Assembly (NCBI RefSeq): GCF_964355755.1
Contig: NC_092672.1
Location: 35,894,501 to 35,958,500, forward strand
Length of the DNA: 64,000 nucleotides
Source: Antedon mediterranea
Taxonomy: Eukaryota > Echinodermata > Crinoidea > Comatulida > Antedonidae
Direction of reading: 5' to 3'
In this document: positions 50,292-63,000 of the stretch, piece after piece
Layout of the letters: each line of letters starts with the position of its first letter
Position numbering within the stretch: position 1 is the stretch's first letter
Translations under genes and position numbers: made by a program
Notes under the pieces: model-generated
Seen by the model: only the letters and a program-made list of their open reading frames with translations
Told to the model about the DNA's origin: nothing
Databases searched by the model: none

Positions 50292-53200
50292 AACTTTACC
50301 AGCAGTATAAGTTAAACAGTGCATTCCTAAATGTTTTTATCGGCTTCACCCAGGATTTTCACCCAGCGTAATTGATCCTAAATATTAAATAAATGACCGG
50401 GACACGCTTCACACTAATTACGGCTGTAAAGACAAATTGAATTTGGAATGTTTTAATTGGTTAATGCAAGGTTAATGTGAGGTCAATTGCCACTTGTGGT
50501 TTGCAGGCCCCTTTGATTGCCTCTGCCAACTGGTTGCATTACCAATGTCCTTTTTACCCTTATTTGTAATTGCCAGCTGGCGTGGATGTCTGAAACATTT
50601 GTACGAAAGGAGTCATGGTTGACTTGAACCCATACCTTCCTGCTAGTCAACTATGTCATAAAATAGAACAACAACAAATGATTGTAATCAAATTATATCA
50701 TTCAGAAATTTCAATTTATAAGAAAAAAGGCAAAAAATATCAGAAAGGGTAAAAGAACAATAAAAAAGGGGTAATATTTAGAGAGTTTTATTTCACTCAT
50801 TATTTTTTATATTAAGATTTTCATAATAATAACAATTAATAACAAAAATTACTACAAATACAACAAAAATAAATATTTTCAGCTAGATAGTTAGAAACCT
50901 TTAATATTTGATATAAAGAATAAAAGAACAATCAAAAAGAGATTTAGAAAATTTTATTTAATCCATTATTTTTTTAAGATATTAAGATTTTCATTTTTAA
51001 TAATAATAATTAATATTTACTATAAACAAAAATGTAATAAATATTTTAGATTATTAGCTATTTTGATATTTTAAATAGGCTTTAAGAGGTTGATGTATAT
51101 ATTGTGAGGAGATATCTTTAAGTGTTAAGTTATCTTTAAACTTAAAGTTTGTAACTTTTCTTTCAATCTGTCAATCATAGAAACTGTAATTCTGTATTTG
51201 TACATTTATTGATTTTCTACAATCTAGAGTATTTTAGGAAACAAATTATTCAGTTTGAAAAATAGGTTACTTGATAGAACATTACAAATGTTTGGTCATC
51301 CCAGATTTGTTAGAGAATTTGAACTCAATTCTGATTGCAGAAATTAGCCAGTAAATTAACAGAGCTATTAAACTGCTATATACAACGTAGAAATGGTTTC
51401 GGGTGTTTTTGTTTAGCTTAATTTCCAACGTAAATGATACATTTCTAGGCTACAAGTAGTCAAGATGTGTGCCACAAGCAGCTCTTTAGGCCTCGTGGTA
51501 TAACCATCTGTGTTAATGGAGAAATGCTAGGCCCTAATATCGCCACCTCATTTCACTGATAATCACTACAGGGTTTAAGTATCCCCAATTTGGCTGTAAT
51601 TTATTCATAGATTAGCTAACTTCATTGGACATTTTGAGAAATTACTCCCGTGATGATTGAAGGAAAACATCGCCGTTGGTAAGACATCAATCTATCGCGA
51701 TGGATTCACAGACATATTTCAATTCTTGGTTATTATTAAAACAGAGGGGGAAAAGACAGTAGATTTAAAAGCTTCTTAGCAGACAAGAAACGCAAATCCA
51801 TATCTTTTGAAATCATTATAACAGTAAACTTTAAATTAATTCAAAATACTTTTCTTTTGTTTATACTTTTTAAAGAATATTAAGTGGCTCAGACAGTCAA
51901 TTACTTTTTTGTTAAAATTTATTGAGTTGTCGGTGAAAAAAAAGTTTCTTTGTTGTTGATTAATACCAGATGAGAAGCGTTCTGATAATATATGATGCGT
52001 ATTGTGATAATGAAGTACACGTTACAAGTGCTAAAGATTTAACAATGCATTACAACTTCCCCTCCTCAAGTGTTACGCTCGAAGACCCCCGTATCTCATC
52101 CCAAACACCGAAGAAATAACACGGGAAATTAAAATTTGATATGAAAGGTTAGTAAGTAATTTAAATCTTGGATGATTTCAATTATGGTTGCATGCAAATA
52201 TTGTAATTGAGCGTGGTATATAATCAACAGGATACTTGTTTCGATGTTCGCATCTAATGAGAACATTCTGCTTTGTAAAGCATTTACCGTCTAAGTTCCA
52301 ATCACAAAGTCGTGGTTGATAGCAAAGGCTTTCTTTGTGATATTGTTGGTTTCTATTTATGTATAGCAGATGAACTGTGTCTGTTTTTAAGTGGAAAAGT
52401 TGTGATTCATAAAAAATTAATGTTCAGAGAAATGCTAATTATTAGGAAATATGCGCACATGTACTCATTACTTTGGAATTAAGATCTTTAACAACATTGA
52501 ATGTTTAGCCCTAAGGTTCGTTTACACTCAATCAAAAACAAATGTTAATATACCACAAGAACAAAGTTGTTGGTACATGATTTTTGTTTCTCTTTTAACA
52601 TGAATTGGCTTTTTGAAATAACTTCTGGCATTTATCAGGAATTTATTTTAGGAATGTCTGTCAAACAAGTTTACTCCCTCTATTGTTTACCACCATGACC
52701 ACACTATTAATAATTTAATTTCTTATGACTACATTCTACAGTAATTACGCAAACATTGCGCTCCGGCTCCAATTCAGGTTTGCGGCAGATTGCGCATACA
52801 GCAATAGATTTTCCGTTTTCATGACGCATTCATGTGGCTACGTGCACATCGAGTAAAAAGATTGGAGCATAGCCGCATGGAGCGCCATGAAAACTATACA
52901 TTAAGACACGATTGTATTTGAAAGGGGCCTATGATGGAGGTCTGAGAAGTCATAGACATTAGTTTTTTTGTTGTATGTATTACCATGACATCCTCAAAGA
53001 AACATTGTTGTGTTTAGTATAAAACCTGTTTGATAGATGCCTTCATAGTATACTATTTTATTTATATGATTAATATTCTATAATTCAATAGTATAGTGTT
53101 ACAGTATGTGAGAATTAAAGTGGCTGTATTTCATTCTATCTGCTATCCCTCTTCTCTATCAAGTCCACGAAGCCTCAAAACTGACCTCACTGCCAAGCAC

Positions 53201-53845
53201 AAGTACTAGTGACTCAATTGGCCATCAGCCTGAGTGTACTAATAAGTCACTAGAGTGGGTTTGATGTTAGCTTGTAAGCAGCTGTATAGAATGCTGCACT
53301 TTTCTTCTCCTGAACCCAACCCACAAGTTGTATCCCCATGTGCATTCACAATAATTGTGATGACAAGAAAGATACCTTTACTTATCTGCTTAATTTTTCC
53401 CAAGGTTTTATGGATCATTCAAGCTAAGAGTGCTTTGAAATTCTCTTTAATTTGTGCAAAAAAAAAAGAAAGATTTCAAATATTCTAAAAATGTTCTTTG
53501 ATGATTCAACAAGTGTGATGTCATCATTTAATACCAATATAACTTAATTCTATCTATAGCCTCATCCTTGATACAGATAGCAATAGGTCATTGTAATTTG
53601 GCATGGGGAAGAGGTGGGCGTGACAATACACCCACTTTCCACCAAACCTACCCACCCACTCACTTTTTAATTTTTTCCACCCACCCTTAAACTTACTTAC
53701 TTTTCCAACCCATTTTTTCTTATCCATACAGAACCCAATTTGCAATGTTCTTGATTATTATTTATTTATTACCTGTACATCTTAATTATAGAGGGTGACC
53801 CTAAACAGCGTATGCTGGCAATCAAGGGGGCCCTATTGATGAGTG

Positions 53846-54088
53846 GACAGTGGCTGTGTGTATACTAGTACACCGGGGTAACCCCCTACTCATCTCGAAA
53901 AATGTACTAGGTTCTTTAAAGTGCACATGAGCCAGATGTGTACACTGGACCTACCGTTTATAGTCCTTATCCGAGAAGACTCGTTCTACCACCAGAACCA
54001 TGGAGCGAGTGAGGCTCGAACCCTTGCCGATGTTAATATGGCAAGGTATTACGTTTCCACTGTCTTAACCGCTTGGCCACTCACCGCT
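53846..54088 (-). mobile_element. tRNA-derived SINE (family 2), Ser/Leu-like head
   Basis: Minus strand starts gcggtgagtggccaagcgg with a full box A (tggccaagcggttaaga), a variable-arm-sized insert, then ggttcgagcc as box B. The body matches 23169-23370. Confidence 0.75.
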
Positions 54089-54934
54089 TTGAATTTAAGT
54101 CTGAATTGTATATTTGGTATGAGGTGGGCGCTACTATACACCTAGCTGCCACACTAGCCTAATGTTTAATTTAACACTTTCCACCCAACCTAACTCACCC
54201 ACCCAAATTATACTTTTTTCTACTTACTCTTCAAATTGTTTACTTTTCCAAACCCATTTTTTCATTATCGTAAGCTTATCGTTACAAATTATCACATTAC
54301 ACAGATAGTTTATCGGTAACATGATAGTGGATTATTAACTCCCTATTTTCTATTAGTAAATTGGTATAATTTATAAAAATAGAATCGTTTGATAAAACTT
54401 AATATTGGAAAACAAATGGGAGATATAATAATGTGTAATTGACAACCAACAAGAACACCAATCAAGGAATATTTCTATTCTAGGAACTTGTTTGTCAGAA
54501 GGATTTAAATACGTATTGAGGGTACAGTTAATACATTAGTATTATGGGCAAGATTAGACTATTATCATTGGGTACTACTGTACGACATTCAATTCCAGAA
54601 ATTGAGATTCACAATTTAGAAATTAGTGAAACTGTTGCTTCCAATGAATTAAAGTCTTGATTTCTTAAATAAATATAAATTGCTTTCAACAATTGCTTTC
54701 AACAATTTATTGCCTTTGTTTTATTGAAACGTAACAAATAAACTGGAATTAGAAACAATTACAACATACAATTGGAGTTTAGTAACAACCTGGTCCTACA
54801 AAGGAGGTAATATTATTCATATTAGTGAAATAAGCTCCTTTTTAAAAAAGTGTTGAAACTGGACTTTTTTTTAACTTCTTTTTTATCAATGTTGTTTCAT
54901 TTGATATTTGATTAATATTAAACAAATAAACAAT

Positions 54935-55412
54935 ATTGAAAACAAAATGATAAACAATTTATTTAAAACAAAATGATAAACAATATTTAAAACAAAATGA
55001 TAAACAATATTTAAAACAAATATTAAGCAATATTTAAAACAAAATAATAAACAAAATTTAAAACAAAATGATAAGAAATATTTAAAACAAAATGATAAGA
55101 GATATTTAAAACAAAATAATAAACAATATTTAAAACAAAATGATAAACAAAATTTAAAACAAAATGATAAGAGATATTTAAAACAAAATAATAAACAATA
55201 TTTAAAACAAAATGATAAACAAAATTTAAAACAAAATGATAAGAAATATTTAAAACAAAATGATAAGAAATATTTAAAACAAAATGATAAGAAATATTTA
55301 AAACAAAATGATAAACAAAATTTAAAACAAAATGATATACAATATTTAAAACAAATATTAAGCAATATTTAAAACAAAATGATAAACAATATTTAAAACA
55401 AAATAATAAAAT
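54935..55412. repeat. 24-bp tandem array
   Basis: Unit about 24 bp, aaaacaaaatgataaacaat+attt, with blocks of ordered variants (aagaaat, aacaaaa, aagagat). Confidence 0.9.
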
Positions 55413-56202
55413 ATGTCAAATAAATAAATATTTCATATGTTTGTATATATTTGTTTTATTTGGGGGCCCTAAATGATCAGTTCCTTCACTAAACTGGATA
55501 GGCCACTCTCAATAAAAATGATATTAAATACATAAATATAAGGGCTAGTGTTGCCCGAAAGCTCTGCTAAGTTTTCTGGCTATTTTACTTATCGCTTTGA
55601 TTTAGCTTTTCGCTTTTTTTTTTGTATCTCCATTGAGATCCAGCCACTGATACCCACAGCATTGTCATTTTTTCAGTGCTTATTTTTTTTTGTAATAATA
55701 AACAATATTTAAAACAAAATGATAAACAAAATTTAAAACAAAATGATAAGAAATATTTAAAACAAAATGATAAGAAATATTTAAAACAAAATGATAAGAA
55801 ATATTTAAAACAAAATGATAAACAAAATTTAAAACAAAATGATATACAATATTTAAAACAAATATTAAGCAATATTTAAAACAAAATGATAAACAATATT
55901 TAAAACAAAATAATAAAATATGTCAAATAAATAAATATTTCATATGTTTGTATATATTTGTTTTATTTGGGGGCCCTAAATGATCAGTTCCTTCACTAAA
56001 CTGGATAGGCCACTCTCAATAAAAATGATATTAAATACATAAATATAAGGGCTAGTGTTGCCCGAAAGCTCTGCTAAGTTTTCTGGCTATTTTACTTATC
56101 GCTTTGATTTAGCTTTTCGCTTTTTTTTTTGTATCTCCATTGAGATCCAGCCACTGATACCCACAGCATTGTCATTTTTTCAGTGCTTATTTTTTTTTGT
56201 AT
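55189..56202. repeat. 507-bp tandem duplication
   Basis: 55189-55695 and 55696-56202 appear virtually identical. Each comprises part of the 24-bp array plus a unique segment (gggggccctaaatgatcagt ... cagcattgtcattttttcag). A further 68-bp partial repeat of the segment end follows at about 56199. Confidence 0.9.
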
Positions 56203-56964
56203 CTCCATTTATATCCAGCCACTGATACCCACAGCATTGTCATTTTTTCAGTAATTTGCCTTTGGATTTATAATAATAATAATAGATAGACATTTTAAAG
56301 CCGAAATTATACACATAAAGATTCTGTGACTTTTATGTGAAAATTATGTGATTTTTTCCCTTGTAATTGTCATTTAATACTGTGTGATTTATTTTAAAAC
56401 CTTTATTTATTGTCAAATCAATAACATTATGGCTATTATGTTTTAGTTATGAAAATGGACATATGATTGCTCAATAGCGAAAGTACGATGTCGCTTTGGC
56501 AGGGTCACGGATTAGGGGGGGCACACGTGATAATGATGGGGGTTTAACGATAAGCTTACGATAACGAAAATGGGTTGGCATTTTGGCACTTTCAAAGTGA
56601 GCGTGTTGGAGCGTTTTAGTGCCTCTTAAACCTTTTGCACTATTTGTTAATCATTATAAGCTTTGATTTGATGATCTGTGCAAGAAATCGCTTGGCACTT
56701 GTAAAAAAAAAACCTACTCATGTCAAATAAAATGCGGCAATCATTTTGAAATGTGCTGTATTCAAGTTTTATTATGTATTTTTTTTATACTGTGAATTGA
56801 TTGTACAACTGAATTCTTTGACATATTTCTCAGAAAACTGTGTTTTTGATATTGTTAAGAGAAAAAGTTTTGATATAATTTGCCCACTATATTTGCGTGC
56901 AATTGATATACAAGAATTGCAAAAATAAATAACAATTTGGTTCTTCAATAGAAACATCATGGAC

Positions 56965-57886
56965 GTGTCAAACCAAAATCAGTCCGGGCCAAAATCGGTC
57001 CGGCGGACCAGTTTTGGCTGCCAAAATCAGTCCGGGGGACCATTTATGGCTTCCAAAACTTGTCCGGCCGGACCAATTTTGGCCGCCAAAACTGGTCTGG
57101 CCTGGATAAAATCGGTCCGGGCAGTAGGACTGTTTTTGGCAGCCAAATATTGTCCGGTCTTACAAATATATGGTGCGCAAAATGAGTCATAATGTATATA
57201 TCATTAAAAAAAGGCCATGATTAGTCATTATATTGAAAACTATGGGGTTTTATTTGTTATTTTAATATTATAAATTAAGCATGTTTTTTTTTATTATCAT
57301 TATTAGTAGTAACTCATCAATAATATTAATAAGTACTAATTGTTAGGCTTTTTGTATACAATATGTATCTCTGCCTGTTTTTAATCCATTTTGTTCTTTT
57401 TTAACATCTTCGTTTTCCCATGATGTTAAAAACAATTTAATTTATTAATTATTTATGGTTAATCAATCAATATATCAATTCAATACAATTATTAGAAAAA
57501 AATTATCCAATATTGATTAGGCTGAGGAAGGAAAAAGGCCTCAATCATAAATCAAATCTAGCTGGCAATATCAGCGTCTCATACCCGTTCATGTGAGTGT
57601 TTGGCAGGCCGAAATATGAGTGAACACCTAAGTCATGTTTTTAGATAAAATACATTTATTTATAGTATTTATCCGACAAGATAACTTACTAATATATATC
57701 ATGAGATATTTTTCTAGCCATAAAACAACTTAAAACAGCATCATAGGCCTAGTAATTCAATTAAAATCGACAGAAGAAAAGGCCGGACCGATTTTGGCAG
57801 TGGCGGACTGCTTTTGGCCACAATTTTAGAGCCAAAACTGGTCCGGCCGGACCGATTTTGGCCCCGGACCATATTTATCGTGACAC
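56965..57886. mobile_element. ~920-bp inverted-repeat DNA element, copy 2
   Basis: Near-identical over its length to 16549-17458, including the AT-rich core and the GTCCGG arms. Differences are scattered substitutions and small indels. Confidence 0.8.
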
Positions 57887-59445
57887 CTATACAATTAGAT
57901 GTAGATATAGTACAGTTAGAAACATTTCCAACATTTATTTCCAGATTAGAAGAAGGCGCTTGAAAAAGATCGTTTATTCGAATAAATATGGTACATATAA
58001 TAAGCGGGGCTTTTTTTCAAATAAATATGGTAAAAAAAAATAAAACCAATGCACAGTAAAAACTGAAATATATACATACAGTATATACATATATATATAT
58101 ACATACAGTATATATATATATATAAATCAAAGAGCTGCATAGGCAGGATATAGAAAAAAATCAAGATCAAATAAGTTAAAACTGCCTCAATAAGATTTAT
58201 TTTTACGACATGTTTCGGGCATATATATATATATATATATATACATACAGTATTTATTTATTTATGCTCTACCTTGGTATTGAGCACTCTATCCAAACGG
58301 TCTGAAAATTTCAACCTGAATATACATAGCCCTACAGTATATATATATTTATACAAGTCACATAATTTCCGTACATTGTTACATAAATATAAATCTACAT
58401 TTGAATGATTAAAAGTTAAACAATCGACAATTAATATCAGAAATTGTTTTTTTAATCATCTTTGTTTGCCTTTTACATTATTTCTAAGAAAGAGAAAGTA
58501 CAACATTGAATTCAATGTTTGTATGTAATCTCCTATTTATAATTTGTCTATTGTACTTTTTTTAACAAAAGCCTTGTTAATGGTTTCATCTTCAATGTAG
58601 AATTCAATTTTCTTTTGTGAGTTATTATGGTAATTACTTTTAAGATGAAATACCACATTTATGGATTTAATATCTTTATAGAGTCTTAACGATTGTTGTA
58701 ATAAACACAAATGGTTTTTAACAATTAGCAAAATGCGTCTTATAAACAATAATTCTTTTTTTTCAAATTGACAGTTTGATATCTTTATACTCTTCTTCGA
58801 TTTAACAAATCATTTTCAATTTGAGCGTCCTTCGGGATGGAAAGATTATTACAATTAATCAAGAAGAGAGCCAGATGTTGATTGGCTAACTTTAGAGTAC
58901 TTAACTAACCTCAAAGGAGATTAAACTCCCTAAGTTCAAATAGAAAAAACATCATTAGTTAGTCATTGCAAACATTTCTTTCGTTTTAAAGTTTCAAGTG
59001 TTTTGGGAAAATGTTTTTTTTTTTTATGAAGTTTGTTTAAATCAATTAATGATGAATATAATATCAGCAGAGTCTTGTCATTTGATATCAATTAACTACT
59101 AATATGATATTTAGATATAATGTCATATATTCTGATTTTAAAAATATAAACTTAATATTTCTGTCAGTATTATAATTATAAATTAAAATATATTAAAACT
59201 AAGTATTTGCCATCAATATCATTTTAAGTTCAAATTCAAGATGAACTTTTATTTTAAAATTATTTTCTATCTGCAGTATTTATATATTTTACCAGGGTGG
59301 CCCCCCCAATTAGTTAAAAAGACTGGTTGATGTTAGGGCACTGGGTACAATTGTACATATTGAAAGAAAATAATAATAATACATAGAGGTAAGATTGACG
59401 GTAATACAGTATTATACAACTTAAACTAAAAACGTATTACAATTG

Positions 59446-59751
59446 TTAAAGATGTATTGTCCCCCTAAACAAAAAAATCTTAAACAAATTATTGTTGAAT
59501 GTGCAATTTTATTTTCACATAATAGGCATCCACTTGACCAAAAATTGGATTGAAAAAAAATGGATTTACCTGAAAAAACTTTAAAGCAAAAAAATGGCAG
59601 CGAATATTTTTTGTTGTTGAATTTAACCATTTATTTTATAAGTGAAAACATTTTTTTCTGTGTTTTGTTTTTCCAGAAGTGAATAACTTTATTAAAACTA
59701 TAAAATAAATAAATGTCTTTTATTATTAATCTTTGGGAGACAATACATCTT
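59446..59751. mobile_element. MITE-B copy
   Basis: ttaaagatgtattgtccccc at the left and ggagacaatacatctt at the right. A related partial copy ends near 60452 (gcaatactgtacatcttta). Confidence 0.7.
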
Positions 59752-59906
59752 TTTTCTGGGACTTTCATTCATTCATTGACTCTTTTAGCCCCAGACGTTT
59801 TTGTTAGACAAATGAACTGAAATGATGTGGTATAATGTAACATCTATCTTTGTTTTTTTAAATCAATGTTATGTAGTTTGTTGGTTTATTGACAAATGAA
59901 AGGATA

Positions 59907-60014
59907 TACCGTACTGACGCGGGTATAAGCCCACCCCCTTGAACATGAAATCACGTCAAGTTTGGGGGGTGGGCTTATACCCGAGTATGGGCTTATACCC
60001 GAGTCAGTACGGTA
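59907..60014. repeat. 108-bp near-perfect hairpin
   Basis: Left arm taccgtactgacgcgggtat, right arm its inverse (cccgagtcagtacggta), with gtgggcttatacccgag partly repeated. Probably a fold-back MITE. Confidence 0.75.
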
Positions 60015-63000
60015 CTCAGACACGAACCATAATTAATTTTTATATTTTAGTCTATATCTAATAAATTCTTTCATTTTTTGTTAGCTGTTTGGTAAAATAA
60101 CATTAAGTTCCATATAACACGGCTGAAACATTACTAAAAATACATGCAAAATAGAAATATAGATTTGGAACTATAAATGTTTATGTATTTATCAAGTTTG
60201 ATGATTGATATATTTGATTAACTACAATTTAAATAATAATATCAGTAACTTTTGCAATTTGATGTTTCAGTAAAGCAAAAAATTGATTGGAAGTCAATGA
60301 GGTTTTAGTTGAATTTAACCATTTATTTTGAGTGAAAACAATTTTTTCCCTACAGAAGTGATTAACTTTTAAACTCCAAAATGGCCTATTTAAAGTCATT
60401 TTTTTATTAATCTTAATTCATGTTTTTGGGAGGCAATACTGTACATCTTTAACATGAGTGAAATATAAATTTAGCATATAATGTATATTCTTATTTATCA
60501 CTCAAATGTAATGTAACGAGAATTATCACCACTAGACGAAACTAATTGTAAAAAACAGATTGACATCCCAAACCCCGAATAATAGTGATACCATATGTGA
60601 CAAATGTCTTTACAGATATTTGTTGGCAATTGATAATGCCTGGTAAACTTTTTGGCGCACACATCTGAATCTAAAGTGATGCTTGTGTTCTTTTTTATGT
60701 TTTGAACCTTGTCGAACATGTGTACATATGTTGACTTAAATTAGGCAGTCACGTTGTATTAAAATTAGAGGTATCGTAGACTTTATTTTAGGAAAAGCCA
60801 AAGCCGGCTTGCCATTTCCAAGTCTGCTCTGCAGTGTAATCTTTTAAATTATTAATTACAAATATAATTGATTGTTATAGTTATCAATTTAAAAAAGAAA
60901 TTCAATCTTTAGTTTCTCGTGATTTAAAATAAGATAAGATAAAAATGATAGTTTTACAACTTGCAGAATAAATTTATACTCCCAATGAGAATTGTATCTT
61001 TGGTGATGCAGCGTGCCTCTGAAACCGCTAATTACACCATATTTTTGGTAACTAATTTTAGACGTCTCTAAGGAGGGCTGTGATATGCTTGACTGTTGAC
61101 ATTACGGGTATCATGCCATGCTTGCGAACAAGACCCAGGTGTGGGGGTTTAAAATGATTTGTGGAGATGGTAACGACCATCGATTGCAAGACCACTAAAA
61201 AGCAAACTACCGCCTTGTCGCGTTTAAGCGGCAATAAAATCTTGATGGAGTTTCGTCTTGGCCACCATGACTGCCAAATTGTTTGAACTTTATTAGTAAT
61301 TTTCTCGTCTAAGGTTTCAAACGTTATATATATGGCTATTAACACTTGTCTAGTACACATAAATCATTGGATAAGTATCACTTAACTAGAATAAAAGTTA
61401 ATTTATTTGTGACTTTAATGCTCGCTTGTTTTAAACTTTTACTGCAAAGTATTAAAACTTTTATTTCCACGGTCGATGTATTTTGACTTTGACTTGGTAC
61501 TCGCATTTTAAGAATATTAGAAGTAAACAATCTATAAATAAACAATAAAGGATAAAAAGAAATATTTGAACTTTCATTATCATTCAATGACTTTTTCTAT
61601 AAACATCATGCCGACATGTTCAATCCCGATTTTATAAGTATTGAGGTGTACTGCTTAAATAGCTAGGATAAAAGGTAATCGACCGAGGTGACGCAGAGCA
61701 GTTGATTTCCTTAAGACCTGAAGTAGATCAAGCCCGCGTTGAAACCCAGCTGTTTTAGCGACTTTTAAAGAGATCAAACTGTCGGAGGATGAGCAACTTG
61801 TCAAACATCGTTGTTGACAGTCATGTGATTGAAACGATACTAACATGTAGAAACGACGAGAATTGTTGTCGTTCATTTCCAGGCAGTTATCATAATTAAC
61901 ATGAGTAGTAGGGTGAGGAAGGGAGTCAACAGACCCCTTCTTTGTGGACATTCAAAATTTGGTGATCATTATTTGTAGAGGAATAAAAAAAATCTACTCT
62001 GTTGAAAAAAAATCTACATTTAGTTTTAAAAATATTTAAAGAAAAAATAATAAGAAGGGGGACGCAAGACATTTTTTTTTCACTGGACGTACAGTATTTA
62101 TAGAGGAATAAAAAATATGTTGTACAATGAATACATTTAGTTTTAAAAATATTTAAAGAAAAAGATAATAGTTAAGGATTTAGCTTTTGGAAGGCAATGT
62201 TAACAACAATCTTGTCAACAAAGTTTTTAGATACTTCTTTAATAGTACTGTATGTTCGTTATTCAATATAATTTGCCATAAGCTTTTAATTTGCTGGAGA
62301 ATCTGTTCCTTCATATATAGATTTCAAAATTATCTGTTACGTCAATATATCACGTTTGCTGCCCTCATGTGATTCTATCATTCATAGCGATATTGAAACA
62401 TATTTAACAAGTTGTTATTAAACAAAAGTACAAGAGTAACAAGATATTCACTGGCGATAATCCAACGGCCCAATTTGAAGTATTTTTGCCGCATAACCCA
62501 CCTAGCGTCTCCGAGTCTATTACATCCGCCCCTTTGGGAATTAAACTAACATATTTTATGTGGCCACACAATTAGATATGTTTTTGTAGGCCTATAATAT
62601 GTAAAATAAAGTGTAACATTTTTATGATATTAATTTCGGTGATTGATATGTCAATAATGTCATTATTATTATTTAACGATAATAATTTTCAAAAGTAAAC
62701 AATTTTGAATTTGTTATCAATCACTTTTAAGATGGTAGTCTAGGCAAGAGTTGAACCTACGACTACAAGATTGTAAGATGAGCACTTTATGAACATTAAT
62801 TTTAAATTAAATTTATTGATACTTTACCATTAAATTTAATTCCATTTTAATAAATAAGCCAAAACAGCTGTTAATACATGTGTAAAACGCACTTTTATTC
62901 ATACATTTTAAGGGAATTAATGCATAAATCTTATGTTTAAATAAAATTAAACAAATTTTTTAGACATTGAAATAGTTTTGATGAAAAGGATACAATTGTA

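Larger units (their letters stand above)
45173..54900. other. Gene-poor DNA after BRIP1 exon 12, part 1
   Basis: No exon recognised. AT-rich sequence with an (AT)n run near 46375, a 20-bp tandem array (47705-47803), a MITE-B copy (49944-50291), a SINE (53846-54088) flanked by two related segments (53600-53725 and 54115-54285), and GC-richer unique islands at about 47430-47590, 48330-48770, 51420-51720 and 52740-52910. Not a single MITE-A copy. Confidence 0.55.

Noticed and set aside
54061-54088. True tRNA-Ser or tRNA-Leu gene on the minus strand
   Set aside because: Box A and B are good, but the sequence continues into a body shared with 23169-23370, so it is a SINE head.
54886-55872. Long frames of FCFKYFLS-type repeats on the minus strand
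   Set aside because: By-product of a 24-bp AT-rich tandem array; no gene structure around it.
61058-61951. Minus-strand frames of about 100 codons as genes
   Set aside because: No family resemblance, no clear splice partners. Noted only as sequence-complex islands.
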